Below are positions 26,166 to 35,007 of a DNA stretch of 64,000 nucleotides, in pieces. Position 1 is the stretch's first letter. The number at the start of each line of letters is the position of its first letter. The position numbers and the translations under genes are program-made. Source of the stretch: Streptosporangium lutulentum. GTDB lineage: Bacteria > Actinomycetota > Actinomycetes > Streptosporangiales > Streptosporangiaceae. The notes under the pieces are model-generated. The model was not told the DNA's origin and ran no database searches. It saw only the letters and a program-made list of their open reading frames with translations. The stretch covers positions 3,038,001-3,102,000 of the forward strand of contig NZ_JAUSQU010000001.1 in NCBI RefSeq assembly GCF_030811455.1. Reading direction: 5' to 3'.

Positions 26166-26210
26166 GCTTTCCTGCGGACGGGTCTCCTCGTCGATCTGCC
26201 CGACCACTGA

Positions 26211-26618
26211 TCAGTGCCGTGGTGACCGGAACAAGAGCTTCGTGTCACCGCATGGCCACATGTCGGCCGGTTCCACACGCAGCGAACGACATGGGGCGGC
26301 GCGACGGTCGGCGACGCGCAGCACCGGCGCGAGATCCTCCCAGGTGACCCCGGCCCGGCGGGCCGCGTCGATCAGGTCGGGCTCAGCGTCGGCCAGCCAG
26401 TCCCGCAGCGTTGCCAGCAACGTGAGCCCGGCCGGCGCCTCGTCGCCGGTCAGGGTATGGGAGTCCGGGCGCGGCTCGGTGAATTGCAGCAGTGAGGCCA
26501 GTTGGTCGACGTAGATGGGTTCGCTGCCGGGCGGCTGCCAACGATACTCGCCTGCGGGGTCGTCGTTGAGGAACCGCCGGGCGTCGTCGGGGTCGGCGAG
26601 GTCGTATGCAGACTTCAC
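26211..26618 (-). CDS. Hypothetical protein, possible HTH protein
   Basis: 135 residues. The segment DLIDAARRAGVTWEDLAPVL followed by RVADRRAAPCRSLRVEP resembles the degenerate HTH found in small actinomycete proteins described as HSP18-regulator-like, where it reads AGVSWAEIAPAL..RQAAERRYLRL. The N-terminal half has no recognised domain. The promoter region (26619-26735) contains several GTCATC/GATGAC repeats, as expected for a regulated gene. It points toward the SUKH-4 gene on the opposite strand. Confidence 0.5.
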   Translation of the reverse strand: MKSAYDLADPDDARRFLNDDPAGEYRWQPPGSEPIYVDQLASLLQFTEPRPDSHTLTGDEAPAGLTLLATLRDWLADAEPDLIDAARRAGVTWEDLAPVLRVADRRAAPCRSLRVEPADMWPCGDTKLLFRSPRH

Positions 26619-26735
26619 GGCACCATCTTCCAGATGTCGTCAAAGTGATGACAGATTCGTCGTCACAACGATGACACGTCATCCTCTCTTACCGCTCCTA
26701 CTTGTCACTTGGCCGTAGCGTCGGGGGCACCGGGC

Positions 26736-27720
26736 CTAGACGAGTAAGTCCGATGTGATCAGTGGTCGTAGGCGATCAGCGAGCGGGTGACCGGGGCTCC
26801 GGTCTTGTTGTTGTGCCAGATTGCCGCGGCCATCGCCAGGATGCGCTGGGCGACGCGGACGGCGACGCCCTCGAAGGTCCGTCCGCCGTGTTGTTCCAGG
26901 TCGAGTTGGCCTTTGAGAGTGTCGTTGACCGACTCGATGAGCTGGCGGACCTTCTTGAGCATTGGCTCGCCGTGCCGCTGTTTCTCCCGCTTGCGGGAGG
27001 GACGCAGCAGGTCGATGCCGTGGGCGGCGAGTTCCTTCTCAAAAGGCTTGGAGGCGAAACCCTTGTCGCAGATGAGCAGAATGCCCTCGCGTTCGGCGAT
27101 CAGGCCGGCATCGACCTCGAGCATCGCGGCCAGCACCTCCCGCTCGCCGATCTTCGGGTTGGCCAGCGCCCATAAGATCGGCATGCCGGTCGGGGTGCAC
27201 ACCAGATACAGCCGCAGGCCCCAGAAGAACCGGGAGTGTGAGGCGCAGTAGCCATAGCCGGCCCAGCCGGCCAGGTTCGAGCGCTGCACGGTTGGGCGCG
27301 ACATCCCGCACGGCACCGGTGTGGAGTCAACGATCCAGTGGTTGTCGAACCAAAAGTCGCTGTCGGTGGCCAGCTCCCGGATCATCTGCTTGACCAGGGG
27401 CAATGCCGCGCGCAGGCGTTTGTTGTAGCCCGACTGCTGCGGCAGGTACGGGAACATGCCGGACAGGTGCGTGCGGGCGAAGCGCAGCCAGCGGGCCTCG
27501 GAGTGGTGACCGAGCAGCGCCTGGGCCACCGCCAGGCAGACGAGCTCGGAGTCGCTGAGCAGCGGCGGCCTGCCCATCGATCGGCTTCCTCCGATCTTGT
27601 CGTCGATCTTCACATATAGTGCGGTCAAGAGGGTGTTCAGGTCTTGCGTCACAACATGATCTTGAACGCCCTCTCTTCATGCCCGGTCACCGGCCCCAGA
27701 CATCGGACTTACTCGTCTAG
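26736..27720 (-). mobile_element. IS982-family element, copy 2 (985 bp, inverted)
   Basis: Same 21-bp terminal repeats and length as copy 1 but opposite orientation. The two copies bracket 1349 bp holding the SUKH-4 gene and the small HTH-like gene, a composite-transposon layout. The outer flanks do not show an obvious shared duplication. Confidence 0.92.
26759..27652 (-). CDS. IS982-family transposase, copy 2
   Basis: Same protein as the copy at 24470-25363, with all catalytic motifs. The DNA differs by one synonymous base (a Leu codon CTA/CTG near codon 41), so one copy derives recently from the other. Confidence 0.92.
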   Translation of the reverse strand: MTQDLNTLLTALYVKIDDKIGGSRSMGRPPLLSDSELVCLAVAQALLGHHSEARWLRFARTHLSGMFPYLPQQSGYNKRLRAALPLVKQMIRELATDSDFWFDNHWIVDSTPVPCGMSRPTVQRSNLAGWAGYGYCASHSRFFWGLRLYLVCTPTGMPILWALANPKIGEREVLAAMLEVDAGLIAEREGILLICDKGFASKPFEKELAAHGIDLLRPSRKREKQRHGEPMLKKVRQLIESVNDTLKGQLDLEQHGGRTFEGVAVRVAQRILAMAAAIWHNNKTGAPVTRSLIAYDH

Positions 27721-27723
27721 AAA

Positions 27724-27813
27724 CCCCAGAGTTCCTGCGAACCCAAGGGCCGACGTTGAACTGTTGGGGTGGTCTGGGAAGTTATGCATCCTTGGGTTCG
27801 TCGGAACCCAGGG
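27724..27813. repeat. Small palindromic element (~90 bp)
   Basis: The arm CCCCAGAGTTCCTGCGAACC (continuing CAAGG) at 27724-27748 is inverted at 27790-27813 (CCTTGGGTTCGTCGGAACCC), with about five mismatches over 24 bases. It lies three bases from the end of IS982 copy 2. The fragment GGGAACCCAGAG near 28140 resembles part of an arm. It could be a MITE-like repeat or a transcript hairpin. Confidence 0.45.
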
Positions 27814-28404
27814 ATTCCTACGGCCGGCCGGTCCCGGAGCGGCACCGGGCAGTGCCCAGGGCAGGCGACGGAGGTCGCCCCGGTCTCGCGAGCGGCTGAA
27901 CTGGTGTGCGGAACCGCTCCCCGCGTGAGTAGGCATTCTCTGTCAGGACAACACTCGGCACCGGATCGTGCCGTCCTCGACCAGGGCCGGCACGCGACTC
28001 CTCGGCTTCACCACCGCTACAAAAACCTCAGCAACGAGGGAGAAGCTTCACCGATCCCGAGATCCCTTCAGCTGCCAGGCCAACGTGCTCTACGCGAAAA
28101 ACGCCCTGGTCCTGGGGCTGGGCGACCTGGGGAGGCGCTCGGGAACCCAGAGCTTATTTCTTACTCGGCGATGGGGTTCATCATCCGGCGGACAGCGGCC
28201 AACAGCACCTACCGGCCGGCCTGAGAGCGCCTCCCCCGGCAAGACAGGACGTGGCACCGGGCATGGGTGTCGATCCGACGCCGCGGCCGGCCCCCGCGTG
28301 GAAAGAGGCGGGTCCGATCCTCGCCCCACGTGGACGGACACCACGGTTGGATCTTTGGTCGACGGGACGAGAAGCTTGATCATCAGCCACTACGCTTACG
28401 GGCC
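27814..28404. other. Intergenic region upstream of the SUKH-1 gene
   Basis: About 590 bases with no supported gene; open frames here lack homology and start signals. It may hold the promoter of the SUKH-1 gene. Confidence 0.4.
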
Positions 28405-29241
28405 ATGACAGCGATTGATGACTTGATCCGCTTTGTGCCGCCGCCCGTGGAACCGGTCGACGCGCACGGCGACTGGAGCGCGGTCGAGGCCACCCTCGGG
28501 CTTGGGCTGCCCACCGACTTCAAGGCCCTCATCGAACGATACGGGCTCGGCCAGTTTCTCAGCTTCATCACGCCGTTGACCCCGTTCGGTGCCCGCGACC
28601 TGCTGGTCCAGCACGCACAACGGCTGCTGGACAGAGAACGGTCCTACCGCGAGCAGTATCCCGACGAATGCCCGTACCCGTTCTATCCGGAACCCGGCGG
28701 GCTGCTGGAGTGGGCCGGCACCGACAACGGTGACTCGCTCTGCTGGCTGACCGACGGAGAGCCGGACAGCTGGAAGGTCGTGGTCTGGAACCCGCGCAAC
28801 GTCTACTACGACGCGCAGGACGTCGGCGCGGTGGAGTTCCTCCACGGCTGGTTGAGTGGACGGATCACCACGACGATATTGCCCGGCGAGGTCGCGGCGT
28901 CGCCGTGGTTCGAGCCGTTTCGCGAGCGCGAACACGTCCGCATCGAGCTGTCCGACGGCGAGCTGCCTTACCTTGAGCGGCTGCGGATCCTCCGTGACGC
29001 GCTCGCGCCCACGGCCGACCGGGGCGTGAACGACGACGGGGACGACTACCGGCAAGACCATTTCGCCGCCACGGACCTCGGCTGGTCGCTGACCTACGAG
29101 ACGGCCTACGGTCACCAGATCCTGGTCGCCTTCCCGGCCGAAGACGAAGCGCGGGCTCGCGCCACACTGTTCGACGCCGTCCACCGCATGGGCTGCCAGG
29201 TGCTGTCGACGACGACACGCCTCGGAGAGCCCACCTGGTAG
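28405..29241 (+). CDS. SUKH-1 (SMI1/KNR4-like) immunity protein
   Basis: 278 residues from ATG 28405. The SMI1/KNR4 fold core is at residues 20-150: VEATLGLGLPTDFKALIERY followed by GLGQF, then PGGLLEWAGTDNGDSLCW and WKVVVWNP. A C-terminal region of about 100 residues includes FREREHVRIELS. SUKH proteins neutralise secreted nuclease and deaminase toxins in contact-dependent competition. No toxin gene lies nearby. It is about 2.3 kb from the SUKH-4 gene, with IS982 copy 2 between. Confidence 0.8.
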   Translation: MTAIDDLIRFVPPPVEPVDAHGDWSAVEATLGLGLPTDFKALIERYGLGQFLSFITPLTPFGARDLLVQHAQRLLDRERSYREQYPDECPYPFYPEPGGLLEWAGTDNGDSLCWLTDGEPDSWKVVVWNPRNVYYDAQDVGAVEFLHGWLSGRITTTILPGEVAASPWFEPFREREHVRIELSDGELPYLERLRILRDALAPTADRGVNDDGDDYRQDHFAATDLGWSLTYETAYGHQILVAFPAEDEARARATLFDAVHRMGCQVLSTTTRLGEPTW

Positions 29242-29437
29242 CTCGCTCCCTCGCTATGACCTGGGGAAAGTCCGTGTTGTGCGTGGATTTAATGGGTTCT
29301 GGCTCACTCTTGATGTCGGTGAGGGTCTTGAGTGCAGCTCTGAGTTCAGGTGGGGGTGTTCACGAGTATGGCTGAGCTGCACGGATCCGAGGGTTCGATG
29401 ATCGCTTCCCGGACGCACAGTGATCGTTTCCCGGTGC

Positions 29438-30736
29438 TTACGTTTGGGATGCGACCGTCGCTCCGTCCGCGTCGGTCCGGGCGGCTTCGGCCGGCTCCGC
29501 TTGCTCGTCTTCCCCAAGGCCGTCTTTGATCTGCCACACCGATGGAACGAGCAGGGCGGTTACGGTGATGAGGATGGCCAGGACTGCGCCGGCCGCAAGG
29601 ACGGTGCCACTGCCGAATACCAGTGCCGCGGGTCCGGCGAGCCCCATGCCCAAGGGTGCCGCCGCGAGTGAGCCCAGCGTGACGACGGAGCTGGCCCTGG
29701 CGATGAGATGGTCGGGAACGTGGCGCTGGATGATAGTGGTCTGCAAAACGTTATAGATCACCACTTCCAGGCCGGCCAGGAAAGCGGCCGGCAGCAGCAG
29801 CCAGAGGGTGGCGGGTACAGCCAGGAGGGCTGGCAGCGGCGTCATCAGTAGAAACACCGCCAAAGCCGCACCCACGGGCCGGGAGGGCTTCCATCGAACC
29901 GCGACGAAGCCACCGGCGAGTCCTCCGACGGCGTACGCGATGCCGATCGCGGACCAGGCCGGTGCTCCGCCGAGATGCTCGTCTGCCACATACGGGCCGA
30001 GCACCAGGAACGGCGCGACCACGATCAAATTGGTCAACGCCACATGGATGACCGACACCAACAGCCACGATCGCCTGGTGACTTCCGTGAGGCCTCCCTT
30101 GATGCTGGCCAGTAGCCCTGTGCTCGCTGCCAGTCGCTGCGTGGCGACAGCGCGAGGAAGGCGAGAGAGAAAGGCCGCACTCACCAGGAACGTGGCCGCA
30201 TCGATCAGGATCGCCCAGCCGGGCCCTACGGTTGCCGCCAGCGCTCCGGCCACGCTGAGCGCCAGGATCGAGGTGATGCTGCGCGACATCGACAGAAGCG
30301 AGTTGGCTTCCTGCACCCGTTTCTTGCCTGCGAGCGAGACCACAAGGCCGACAGAGGCGGGGTTGAAGAGGGCGGATCCCATGCCCGCGATGAGTTGCAG
30401 GACCACGATCATCCAGATGCGGGCCGTTCCGCTGAGGAGAAGCGCCGCGGTGGCCCCTTGAGCAAGGAAGCGCATCAGGTCGGCGACCAGCATGACGTTG
30501 CGCCGGGAGAAGCGGTCGCCGAGGGCGCCGCCGAGGAGGCTCAGCGCGATGATCGGTATCCGGGTGCTCAGGACGACGATGCCGAGGTCGGCGGGCGATC
30601 CGGTGAGGTGCAAGACAGCGAACGCGATCGCCAAGGGGGTCAGTGCGTCCCCGAACGTCGAGGCGGTATGTCCGAAGTAGTAGCGACGAAAGTCCCGGAC
30701 GGTTAGGGGAGCGATCGCCTCGCGGATAGGTCTCAC
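29438..30736 (-). CDS. MFS transporter (MFS_3-like, probable drug exporter)
   Basis: 432 residues with about 12 hydrophobic helices. The N-terminus VRDFRRYYFGHTASTFGDAL and the loop GGALGDRFSRRNVML (loop 2-3 signature) match the enterobactin/macrolide exporter-like branch. FNPASVGLVVSLAG lies near helix 5. The C-terminus is an acidic tail. The start overlaps the end of the sigma-factor remnant by four bases, so it was probably inserted behind or coupled to that gene. Substrate unknown. Confidence 0.85.
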   Translation of the reverse strand: MRPIREAIAPLTVRDFRRYYFGHTASTFGDALTPLAIAFAVLHLTGSPADLGIVVLSTRIPIIALSLLGGALGDRFSRRNVMLVADLMRFLAQGATAALLLSGTARIWMIVVLQLIAGMGSALFNPASVGLVVSLAGKKRVQEANSLLSMSRSITSILALSVAGALAATVGPGWAILIDAATFLVSAAFLSRLPRAVATQRLAASTGLLASIKGGLTEVTRRSWLLVSVIHVALTNLIVVAPFLVLGPYVADEHLGGAPAWSAIGIAYAVGGLAGGFVAVRWKPSRPVGAALAVFLLMTPLPALLAVPATLWLLLPAAFLAGLEVVIYNVLQTTIIQRHVPDHLIARASSVVTLGSLAAAPLGMGLAGPAALVFGSGTVLAAGAVLAILITVTALLVPSVWQIKDGLGEDEQAEPAEAARTDADGATVASQT

Positions 30737-31194
30737 AGGCCATCACCGCTGTTCATGGCGGTGAGCGGGACTGAAACGCGGGGGCCGGAGGCGATATCGG
30801 CCCATCGGAGCCTTAGGCATGGGCAATCTGAATGCGATGGGCCAAGGTCACGCAAGGGGGCGCCTCTCTGGAGGGAATGCACTGATCCGAGTTCACGTCT
30901 GATGCCGTCAAGCTGCAGCACGTACAAGCCGGGCGTGCCGCCGAGCTCCCGCGCGCGCAGCATCGCGAGGAAATCACGGCGGATGAGGAGCTGATCCCAG
31001 CGCCCCCGGTTCTGCTCGTGCAACTGGACGGGTTCGCCCGAGGGCCCGATCCTCGCGGCGGAGCGGGACGCCTGGATCTCCTGAGCCAGCTCCTCGGCGA
31101 GGCCGACGTCGTGCACCATCCGCGTGAGCCCAGCGATGATCTTTGCCGACTCGAGTTTCCAGACCGCGTCGATGGTGCGATGGACGTTCGTCAC
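30733..31194 (-). pseudogene. ECF42-type sigma factor remnant with a large internal deletion
   Basis: Residues 1-39 (VHRTIDAVWKLESAKIIAGL, then MVHDVGLAEELAQE) match the very start of ECF42/DUF6596 sigma factors, which are about 400 residues. The next ~60 residues (ASRSAARIGPSGEPVQLHEQ, NRGRWDQLLIRRDF, LGGTPGLYVLQ) match a region about 200 residues further on, in the C-terminal extension. The sigma-2 to sigma-4 linker, sigma-4 and much else are gone, yet the frame is kept. The tail after YVLQ is unrelated. The adjacent DGPF protein gene upstream supports the identification. Confidence 0.75.
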
Positions 31195-31252
31195 AGCATG
31201 ATGACAGCACCGCCCCGACTCGCCCGCAAGCCGGGACGGTGCCGTGGGCGGC

Positions 31253-31576
31253 TCAGGGGCCGAAGACCTGCTGGATCACACTCTCTCCGTCGCCAACGAT
31301 CCTGCGGAAGCGGCGGGCCAGCTCGATCGCCTCCTCCTTGGAACGGACCTCGATCAGCGCGAAGCCGACCACGGCCTCCTTGGCCTCGGCGAACGGCCCG
31401 TCGGTCATCGTGATCGTGTCGCCGGAGGACGTGATGCGGACGCCCGCCGGCTCAAGGCCACCGGTGGCCAGCAGGGCGCCCGCCGCGGTCAGCTCCTCGA
31501 CGAACTTGGCCATCTCGACGTACAGCTTCTCGTCGGGGGCGGTGTCGGAGGCCTTGGACATCATCAGGTAGCGCAT
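31253..31576 (-). CDS. DGPF/YCII-domain protein, partner of ECF42 sigma factors
   Basis: 107-residue YCII-fold protein with the family motif TDGPFAEAKEAVVGF (a variant of DGPFAETKE), plus RYLMMSK at the start and EEAIELARRF later. These genes typically sit directly upstream of ECF42 sigma factor genes, as here (58-base gap), and are thought to act in the same stress-related pathway. A GGAG ribosome binding site (AAGGAGAAAACCC) precedes the start. The gene is intact although its partner is broken. Confidence 0.85.
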   Translation of the reverse strand: MRYLMMSKASDTAPDEKLYVEMAKFVEELTAAGALLATGGLEPAGVRITSSGDTITMTDGPFAEAKEAVVGFALIEVRSKEEAIELARRFRRIVGDGESVIQQVFGP

Positions 31577-31718
31577 GGGTTTTCTCCTTGAGTTCCGTTG
31601 CTCTGCCTACGCGTCGAACAATCCAATGCGACAGGGAACGGAGCCATTCCCTGTCACATCACCGGATCGACGTGTGAGCGAGAACCGAAGAAGACAGACC
31701 CCATGAAAGGCCTCGGCC

Positions 31719-32384
31719 ATGACCGCCGTCCAGATCCCCGCCGCCACCGCCACCTCCCCCTCGGCCGTTACCCGCTCCCTGCTCATCTGCGCGGTCGTCT
31801 CGGCGCCCCTGTGGGCGGTCGTCTCCCTGACTCAGGCCGCCACCCGTGAAGGCTTCGACCTGATCCGCCATCCACTGAGCATGCTGAGCAACGGCTCCCT
31901 CGGCTGGCTGCAGATCACCAACTTCCTGGTCGCCGGCGTCCTGACCATCGCCGGGGCGACCGGCCTGCGCCGGGCCATGCACGGCTCCCCCGGAGGCACG
32001 TGGGCGCCCCGGCTGGTCCGCGTCAACGGCATCGGCATGATCGCCGCGGGGGTCTTCGTCATGGACCCGGCCGACGGCTTCCCCGTCGGCACCCCCTCCG
32101 GGATGCCCGAGACTCTCACCTGGCACACCTACGGCCACCTGGCCTCCGGCTCGATCGCCTTCATCGCCCTGATCGCCGCCTGCTACGTCCTGGGCCGCCA
32201 CTTCAGTCGCGCCGGAAACCTCGGCCACGCCATCGCCTCCCGCGTCGCCGGCACCGCCCTTCTGCTCGGCAACGGCTGGTCGATGACCGGCGGCAAGGCC
32301 GGATCCCTGACCTTGGCCGTCGGCGCCATCACCGCGATGCTCTGGATCTCCGTGGTCGCCGTCCGGTACCGCCGCGGCCTCTGA
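31719..32384 (+). CDS. DUF998 membrane protein
   Basis: 221 residues with six or seven hydrophobic helices. The motif REGFDLIRHPLSMLSNGSLG after the first helix is typical of DUF998 proteins, and a second loop carries VFVMDPADGFPVGTP and LTWHTYGHLASG. Function is unknown. It is divergent from the DGPF gene. Confidence 0.8.
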   Translation: MTAVQIPAATATSPSAVTRSLLICAVVSAPLWAVVSLTQAATREGFDLIRHPLSMLSNGSLGWLQITNFLVAGVLTIAGATGLRRAMHGSPGGTWAPRLVRVNGIGMIAAGVFVMDPADGFPVGTPSGMPETLTWHTYGHLASGSIAFIALIAACYVLGRHFSRAGNLGHAIASRVAGTALLLGNGWSMTGGKAGSLTLAVGAITAMLWISVVAVRYRRGL

Positions 32385-32834
32385 ACCTCCCTCCGAAAAG
32401 CACGACCGGTGAGCCGGTGGGCGGGGTCAGAAGCTGCTGCACTGGGGGGCGTCGAACGGATAAGTCCCGGCACCCCTTCTCCTTCGCCGGAGCTTCAGAA
32501 TCCCAGCCATCACCTCAGGTCAGAGGTATGTTCGTTGGATTTTCCGCGATTGCTACCGGGACCCCTTTCCTGACCGTGTTCAGGCGTTTCGGTCGAAATG
32601 CCCGAACAGGCTCACGTGCCTTATTTGCCATACTTGCTACTTGCCTGGCAAGATCATCTCTCTCCGATCTGCGAGGAGGATAAGAACCCCAGATAAGTCG
32701 CGCTTCGCCGTCCTGGGTGCGAACCACTGCCCTTTTCTCCCGCGTTTGGTCTGCCCCCAGATAAACGATGGCACCCCCAGCTACGCCGTTAGGCGACCTT
32801 TCTAGTTGATCACGATATTCGCAAAGGGAAGATC
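32385..32834. other. Intergenic region
   Basis: 450 bases with no supported gene; relatively AT-rich toward the end, probably the promoter and leader of the small secreted protein gene. Confidence 0.4.
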
Positions 32835-33140
32835 TTGAATTTTCGCCGTATCAGCATCATGACTGCCCCCCTATTGGTCGCAGCGGCCATCGCCCTGCCG
32901 GTTACGGCCGCCCACGCATCCGAGACCTCGCAGGCGACGACGGCCCAGGTGGCCGCCGACTCCTGCAGCAAGGCATCCGCCGACGCGAGAGCCTGGCTGA
33001 CGAAGGTCGGCAAGCCGATCAACGGTTCATGGTCGGTCCTGCGCAGTAGGATCGTCAGCGTAACCGGGACCATGTGGAACGGCCCCACCAAACAAGCGGG
33101 CCTCAAGATTACGACGCGGCTGACCAAACTGTGCCGCTGA
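32835..33140 (+). CDS. Small secreted protein, function unknown
   Basis: 101 residues from TTG 32835, behind AAAGGGAAG. A classical signal peptide (RRISIMTAPLLVAAAIALPV) ends at TAAHAS-E, leaving a mature protein of about 70 residues with two Cys (SC near the N-terminus and LC at the C-terminus) that could form one disulfide. The mature part (SKASADARAWLTKVGKPI) has no recognised domain. An alternative ATG eight codons downstream would shorten the n-region. A hairpin terminator follows. Confidence 0.65.
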   Translation: MNFRRISIMTAPLLVAAAIALPVTAAHASETSQATTAQVAADSCSKASADARAWLTKVGKPINGSWSVLRSRIVSVTGTMWNGPTKQAGLKITTRLTKLCR

Positions 33141-33909
33141 GCGCGCCTTCCGCCCGGGATGCTCACTGACCGGGTGATGACGGTGAGGGGGGCGGACCGC
33201 CCCCTCATCGTCTCTCCGATGGCCTACGCCGCCCGGGCGAGAAGGGCGACGCGTTCGAGCCCCCCGCACCTTCCGTAAATCTACGTAGTGATGGGCTCCG
33301 GGTCGCACACCTCGCGGCCCGGAGCCCGTCACCGCAAAGCTAGCTCGCCCACGGCCTGGAGCGTGGCCGACGCTTGCCGCCGGTCAACTCCCTCGCTGAC
33401 GCTCGGTCGACGGACTGGACAGTCGGCCGCGCGCCAGCCGGACAGGCCGCAAGGGGCGAGCCGGAGAACGGTGAGAGAGGAAAGCGACTGCGCATCGACT
33501 GCCTGGTCCGCGCGAACGCTTCTGCCGGGTCTTCGGGGAGGAATGGAGCTGTCAGCGGCGCTACCGCGTGCAGTTTTCTGCACGCCGGGTTGTGCCTGGT
33601 AGCGGCTTCGGGAGCGGGGGCTGATCGGCTGGTCGATCGCCTATACATTAGTCGTGCAACTTAAGGCAATTTTGTCCAGTTTATCGCCAGTTTACCCAAG
33701 AGAGGGCAAGTTCGGTTTGCCCCATTTCTAGTGAAATCCAACTGGCGCAAAGCCAACAATTCCGTATACTCCACGAGGACGATCTTGTTGCGCTTTAAGC
33801 GTTTCGCGAAGATTGTCCCTTTGGGTGCCCGGCACCCATTTCGCTGGATCTTGATGCAGCTGTCCGCTCAGCTACTCGAGCGCACCGCGAGCCGAAACTC
33901 TCGCCGCAG
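33141..33909. other. Intergenic region with two hairpins
   Basis: No convincing gene. It contains the terminator at 33178-33212 and a second perfect stem, GGGCTCCGGG at 33294-33303 with CCCGGAGCCC at 33319-33328. The stretch 33630-33740 is AT-richer than its surroundings and may hold a promoter. A frame running into the coiled-coil gene at 33913 is open from about 33805 without a start codon. Confidence 0.4.
33178..33212 (+). terminator. Hairpin terminator
   Basis: The stem GACGGTGAGGGGG pairs with CCCCCTCATCGTC around a GCGGACCG centre, 40 bases after the small secreted gene. Confidence 0.7.
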
Positions 33910-33912
33910 GAG

Positions 33913-34500
33913 GTGGTAACGCTCCAGGCGGACAACGCCCGGTTGCAGGCCGAGCTCACGGCCGCCCGCCAGCACAATGCGACCCTGGCGGCGGTAGCCG
34001 AGCGGGCCCGCGGAGACCACGCTGTCGCCGCTCGCGAGACCAAACGCCTGAGCAGGCTGGTGCCCGGCCCCGCCACCGGTGAATGCGATGCGGTCCGCGA
34101 TGATGGCGACACCCCGCACCGCACCGGCGCAGAGGAACGGGACCTCCTGACCCGGCTGCTGGAACAGGCCGAGGAAGAACGCGACCGGGCGGTACGCGAG
34201 CGCGGCCTGCTGGCGCTGCGAGTGCACGCGGCGCACCTGGCGCCCGACCCCATCGAAGACGACGCCGTCTCGGCGACGTTCGCCGACCTGCTCGCCGATG
34301 CCCGTGACCGCTACCCCCTGCTGGAGATCAACGCCGACCCCGAGATCGCCGCTTTACTGGAGGCATATCCCAAGGCCGCGGCCTGGAGGCGGAAACCTCC
34401 GACGCGATGGCGACGATGGCGACGATGGCAGCGTATGCACAAGCCAAACGGCAGGCCCACGCCGCGGGCGGCGACTCGGTCGTCTCACAGGCGCCCTGTC
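33913..34500 (+). pseudogene. Coiled-coil actinomycete protein, frameshifted and truncated
   Basis: From GTG 33913: a coiled coil (TLQADNARLQAELTAARQ), a second helix (LLTRLLEQAEEERDRAVRE), then a conserved region FADLLADARDRYPLLEIN, ending AAAWRRK. At about 34393 (CGGAAACC) the frame is lost; one base back, TSDAMATMATMAAYAQAKRQ continues the expected family sequence. About ten residues later homology stops and the usual C-terminal domain is missing. The ribosome binding site AGGAGG abuts the GTG, so the true 5' end is uncertain. Function unknown. Confidence 0.55.
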
Positions 34501-34521
34501 ACTTCACGTTGGGAGCGCTCC

Positions 34522-34650
34522 TTGCTCAAACGCCTGCTCGTTTCCGCCACCCTGGTCGCCGCCGCGTTCATCGCGCCGGCTGCGGTCGGCCCGGTCCACG
34601 CCTCCACCGTCACCGCCGCGGCGTCCGCGTCCGCGGGGAGCTCGTGCTGT
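34522..34650 (+). pseudogene. Signal-peptide fragment of a secreted protein
   Basis: From TTG 34522, behind GGGAGC: LLKRLLVSATLVAAAFIAP then AAVGPVHAS, a good signal peptide with an Ala-x-Ser cleavage site, followed by a short Ala/Ser-rich run and then unrelated sequence. Probably a 5' fragment joined to other DNA near 34640. Confidence 0.3.
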
Positions 34651-35007
34651 TGTGGGACTTCGATGAGCGCCGCAGGCGCAGTCCGGAATGTCTTCGGGGT
34701 GCCGGCGAAGCCGCCGCTAGGAAAATCTCCAGCGATGCTTTCGTCCTCGCTCGGTTGCTGCGGGCAACAGCGGGCAGTGAAGTGGTGGTCGGCTACCGCC
34801 GATGAAGCCACGTTCTGAAGTCCTCATCGTCGCCGGGCACGTTTTAGCCCATGCCCAGGACCTGCCCCGTGTTGCCGGCCACCACCGAGATGGGCAAACG
34901 CCTCCCCATCGGCTCTGGGGCGCGTTGAACAGCGGCAGGGTGGGAATCTCGTGATCACTGAAGGTGTTGCACCGCCCGTCAGTAGCAGTCGTGTAAAGGG
35001 CTCTCCC

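Noticed and set aside
24402-27720. True composite transposon with an external target duplication
   Set aside because: The outer flanks (GACGACCC and AAACCCC) do not match convincingly, so joint transposition is not shown, only the layout.
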